From positions 70,337,741-70,401,740 of the forward strand of contig CM076259.1 in assembly GCA_038380795.1 (NCBI GenBank): 64,000 nt of DNA. The letters are read 5' to 3'. The notes beneath the pieces are model-generated. The model was not told the DNA's origin. It was given only the letters and a program-made list of their open reading frames with translations, and did no database searches. A program made the translations under genes and the position numbers. Positions 61,088 to 64,000 of this stretch are shown piece by piece. This stretch comes from Pyrocephalus nanus. Taxonomy: Eukaryota > Chordata > Aves > Passeriformes > Tyrannidae. The number at the start of each line of letters is the position of its first letter. Position 1 is the first letter of the stretch.

Positions 61088-64000
61088 ATTTATATTTATT
61101 AGTCCTCATCTGTTTGTCCTTCATCTGCTACCATTCTTTCAGTGACAAGTGATCTATATCTCTTTCTCTACTTATTCACATATTATGAATATTATCTGCA
61201 CCTCTGACGTAATTGGAAGCTTTAAAAACATTTAAATGTGGTTTTAATGGCCTAAATGAATTATACCTCTGCTTTTAATTATGCAAACTGTAGAAATATG
61301 TTATCTAAGAACAATTAATATAAAGATTAGCCTTTGTTTCAATCACTGGTGTTAATTTTCTTTAATTTTTTTCTATTACAGTTTTGATGAGTGACTAATT
61401 GCTAACACCTGGCTCAAAACATACAGTGCTGATCGAAAATACCACCACTTAAAAGGAAAGTTACAAGTGTTAAACTTTAAAAAAAACCCCTGACTTCAAG
61501 TGAGTTAAAATGCATTATTTCATTAAAGTATTGCCTGTGGTATGGCATTTGTTTTTTACAAAAACAGACTTTTTTTTTAACTCATATTTTTAATTGGGTT
61601 GATTAGTCCTGGTCATTTCAACTATAGTATGCTGCTTTCCATCCATTCTTTTGGGTTTCCAAGCCTAAGATTTCCTTTCATCCTCTTGAAATGTCAAGAT
61701 TGTAGCAAAAAATCATCCTGTTTTTGATTTATGATATGTGTTTCTAGAAGTTCTAGTAGGAAGAGGTTAATGTCTCTTCCAAGATTAGATTTTCCACATG
61801 ATTACATATAACAAGTATTCCATGCTACTAGAATGAAATTAATAGTTACCTCTTCTACTTGCTTTTTTCACTCTACTGTCTGCTTTCTAAAGAGAGAGAA
61901 TTGTTCAAAGAGGCAGGAAAATTCATGATATTAAAACTAAATTCCAATTTAGTTTCAATTATTATTATATATTTACATACTCAACAGCAAGGTTTCTTTT
62001 ATATTTTTTTCTTTCTTCTCACTTTTCATTTTTCTTTTTTCCTTTCCCTTTTCCCTTCTCCTCTTCTCCTGTGTTTTTTTGTTAGAAAAAGTTCTCAAAA
62101 AAAGACACATATATATAAATATGAGAGTAAGTAAAAGGAAAAGAAAGTACAAGTAAAATGTTTTTAATGTCAGGTACACTGTAGAGTAACATATTAAATT
62201 ATCACTACTTTGGGTATTATATACAGGAGTGATGGGCAAGACTGAACCAAAAGCAAGCACATCATGCTAGAACTACATAAATGCAATGTGTTACAGTGTC
62301 CTTCAAGAAACTTGAATGTTAAAGACACTTGACAGTTCCAGGAGAGAGTCTATGAAAAATCTAGTGAAAATGTCTCATGGGAAAATTACACTTCTTTGTC
62401 TTTAATGTATTTTAAACACTAGGAGATTCTTTGAAGAAAAAAACATTAAAAAGACGATTAGATAGATAGCTAAGACATTGGTATGCTATTTCTGATATTT
62501 TTTGCCATCACAAATTATTTCCTTTTTAATCAGAATTTCCTACATTTATATATTTTGATTCTGACAGTATTAACACTACTTGTTTTACTAAGTACCTGTG
62601 AAATGAAGTGCCAGACTGTAACAGGTAATGAAAGTACTTTGAGATATGCCTGATAGTTCTATTTTGCTATTTGAGTGACAGTATTCTAGTAATATAAAAT
62701 ATTGTTTCTATATTATAGTTTTTTCTACATTAAAGCTTAATTAATGGGAAATTAATTTCCCTTTTATTTAGGTTTAAATGCATTACTATTCACAGCCTTC
62801 TGAAAATGAACATACATTTTGAATGAGTCTCTATTTCAGGAGTTATTGTTTAACAAAATACAAATAAATCAAAGTTGTCTGGCTTAGGAACTGAATCTGA
62901 CCATTTTATAAATCTGAACTATTTAATGCAGACCTAATGAAATTTTTGGTTCCAGTACTGTGTCTCAGCATTTAAACTGTGCCAGAGTCCAAGTCTTGGG
63001 ATTTGGTTTCAGAATTTTATGTATACGGTTTTATGCAATTCAAGGTGCAGTGTAAGCAGTCTGACATACTGACATAGCTTTGCTTATTCAGGTTTTGTTT
63101 TTGTTTCTTAAAGTGAGAAAAAGTAGTTTAATAATTCAGTGACCCTTGTCATTATGGAAAGCAAATATTTGCCAGATACTGGTTTTGTCCACCTGCATTC
63201 TGCTCTTCTTCCTTTTCACTGCACTGAAATGTGTAATATGTGCAGAACAGAAAATAAAAAATCTATTTGCTTGTTTTCCTCCATTGTATAAAGGCATCAC
63301 AAATATTAAATGTGTATTCAGGAAAAAAATTAACTGTTATTCTTCTTGGAAAACCTAATGACTATTTTATAACTATATATTTCAAAAAGTCACACTGAAA
63401 ACATGTAAGAGTAAAATGAGTGTCTAGTGTGTGCAAGAATAGGTTGTCATGACAACGATAATAATATAACTTCATTACATATTTACAATTCATGCAGCTA
63501 CAGGATTTGAACAAGGGTATGTTTTTATTGTAAGAATAAAGCTCTCTTTGTACAAATGTTCCCAGAATGCAATCAAGAAAATGGTCCAGAGTCATTCAGA
63601 TGCTTTTTAGATACTATTGAACAGAAGTTTATCACATTACTTCCAGTCCTTACCTATCAGAGTCCTTCTTCTTAAATCCTCTTTACACACACATTTCTCT
63701 GCTTTAGTAACTCCTTTTGCTGAGCACAAATCTGGTCTGAAGATCTGAAGAGGCTGTAGAGTTTTGGGGTTTTGGCTTTTTTAAAGTGGAGAATTTTGTG
63801 GTGTACTGGAGTAGAAAGGTCAGGTCCTCCTAAAGTCAAAAAGAAGCATTTTGCAGTGAAACAGCTGCCCTTGTGTCAAGGGGGAGAACATTCATCATGG
63901 GCACATCATTGGTACCAGCAGGATCAGCAGGCACTGAATGCTCAGTGTAACCCTTTCTTTGTTTGATAAAAAGGCCAACCTTCTCACTCAGCCTTAGGAA
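61088..64000. other. A/T-rich non-coding sequence to the window end
   Basis: No gene or classifiable dispersed repeat seen. It holds a pyrimidine-rich tract (62003-62078). The last 250 bases (63750-64000) are less A/T-rich and could be the start of an element continuing beyond the window, but I cannot classify them. Confidence 0.45.
62003..62078. repeat. Pyrimidine-rich (T/C) tract
   Basis: TTTC, TTCC and CTCC units with few purines. Confidence 0.85.

Noticed and set aside
1..64000. Retroviral gag, pol or env genes, or endogenous DNA-virus or bornavirus-like genes
   Set aside because: No frame in the window carries recognisable motifs of these proteins. All retroviral sequence seen is LTR or leader.
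1..64000. CRISPR arrays, operons, ribosome-binding sites, tRNA or rRNA genes
   Set aside because: No regularly spaced repeats, no gene packing and no tRNA-like cloverleaf were recognised by eye. The DNA is vertebrate non-coding in character. A covariance-model scan was not possible here.

Overview
The window looks like nuclear DNA from a bird, most likely a songbird (Passeriformes). Three things point that way. The background is A+T-rich with no operon-like gene packing. The dominant dispersed repeat is the avian CR1 (chicken repeat 1) LINE: I count 15 pieces, seven on + and eight on -, several ending in the diagnostic ATTCTATG-type 3' tail. The second repeat class is bird endogenous-retrovirus LTRs of the ERVL type, with TG...CA ends and ends resembling GGTTAAACCAC. 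I see no mammalian SINE or L1 and nothing prokaryotic.

No protein-coding gene can be supported. All long reading frames (the longest about 159 codons) are chance frames or lie inside repeats. The window is best read as intergenic DNA or the inside of a long intron. One short stretch (50348-50416) has the form of a small internal exon: acceptor, one open frame with five cysteines, strong donor. It is unproven.

Layout. 1-3783: CR1 at 248-680, then A/T-rich DNA. 3784-5440: a 5' LTR plus non-coding leader of a truncated endogenous retrovirus, carrying a 109-bp palindromic insert at 4384-4492. 7050-9290: two CR1 3' ends on +. 16088-19537: three ERVL-type solo LTRs in 3.4 kb (+, -, +). 21276-26900: the most repeat-dense part, with CR1 pieces on -, a roughly 1-kb LTR with internal 40-45-bp repeats, an unclassified repeat-like segment, and a CR1 of about 2.2 kb that keeps reverse-transcriptase remnants and holds a 136-bp palindromic insert at 26509-26644. 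27858-28690: a CR1 tail and a G+C-rich probable LTR. 30868-35270: two more LTRs around a CR1-next-to-CR1 pair. 35271-43512: about 8 kb without a recognisable repeat. 43513-55875: scattered CR1 and the candidate exon. 60230-61087: an LTR followed by a CR1 fragment. The remainder is A/T-rich DNA with simple repeats.

The most interesting observation is a pair of short fold-back elements (4384-4492 and 26509-26644). Each has TG...CA ends and a perfect 5-bp target duplication (ACCAG; CTGTC). Each appears to be built from two inverted copies of one end of an LTR. They look like miniature elements that a retroviral integrase could have inserted. All retroviral sequence here is LTR or non-coding leader; no viral gene is present.
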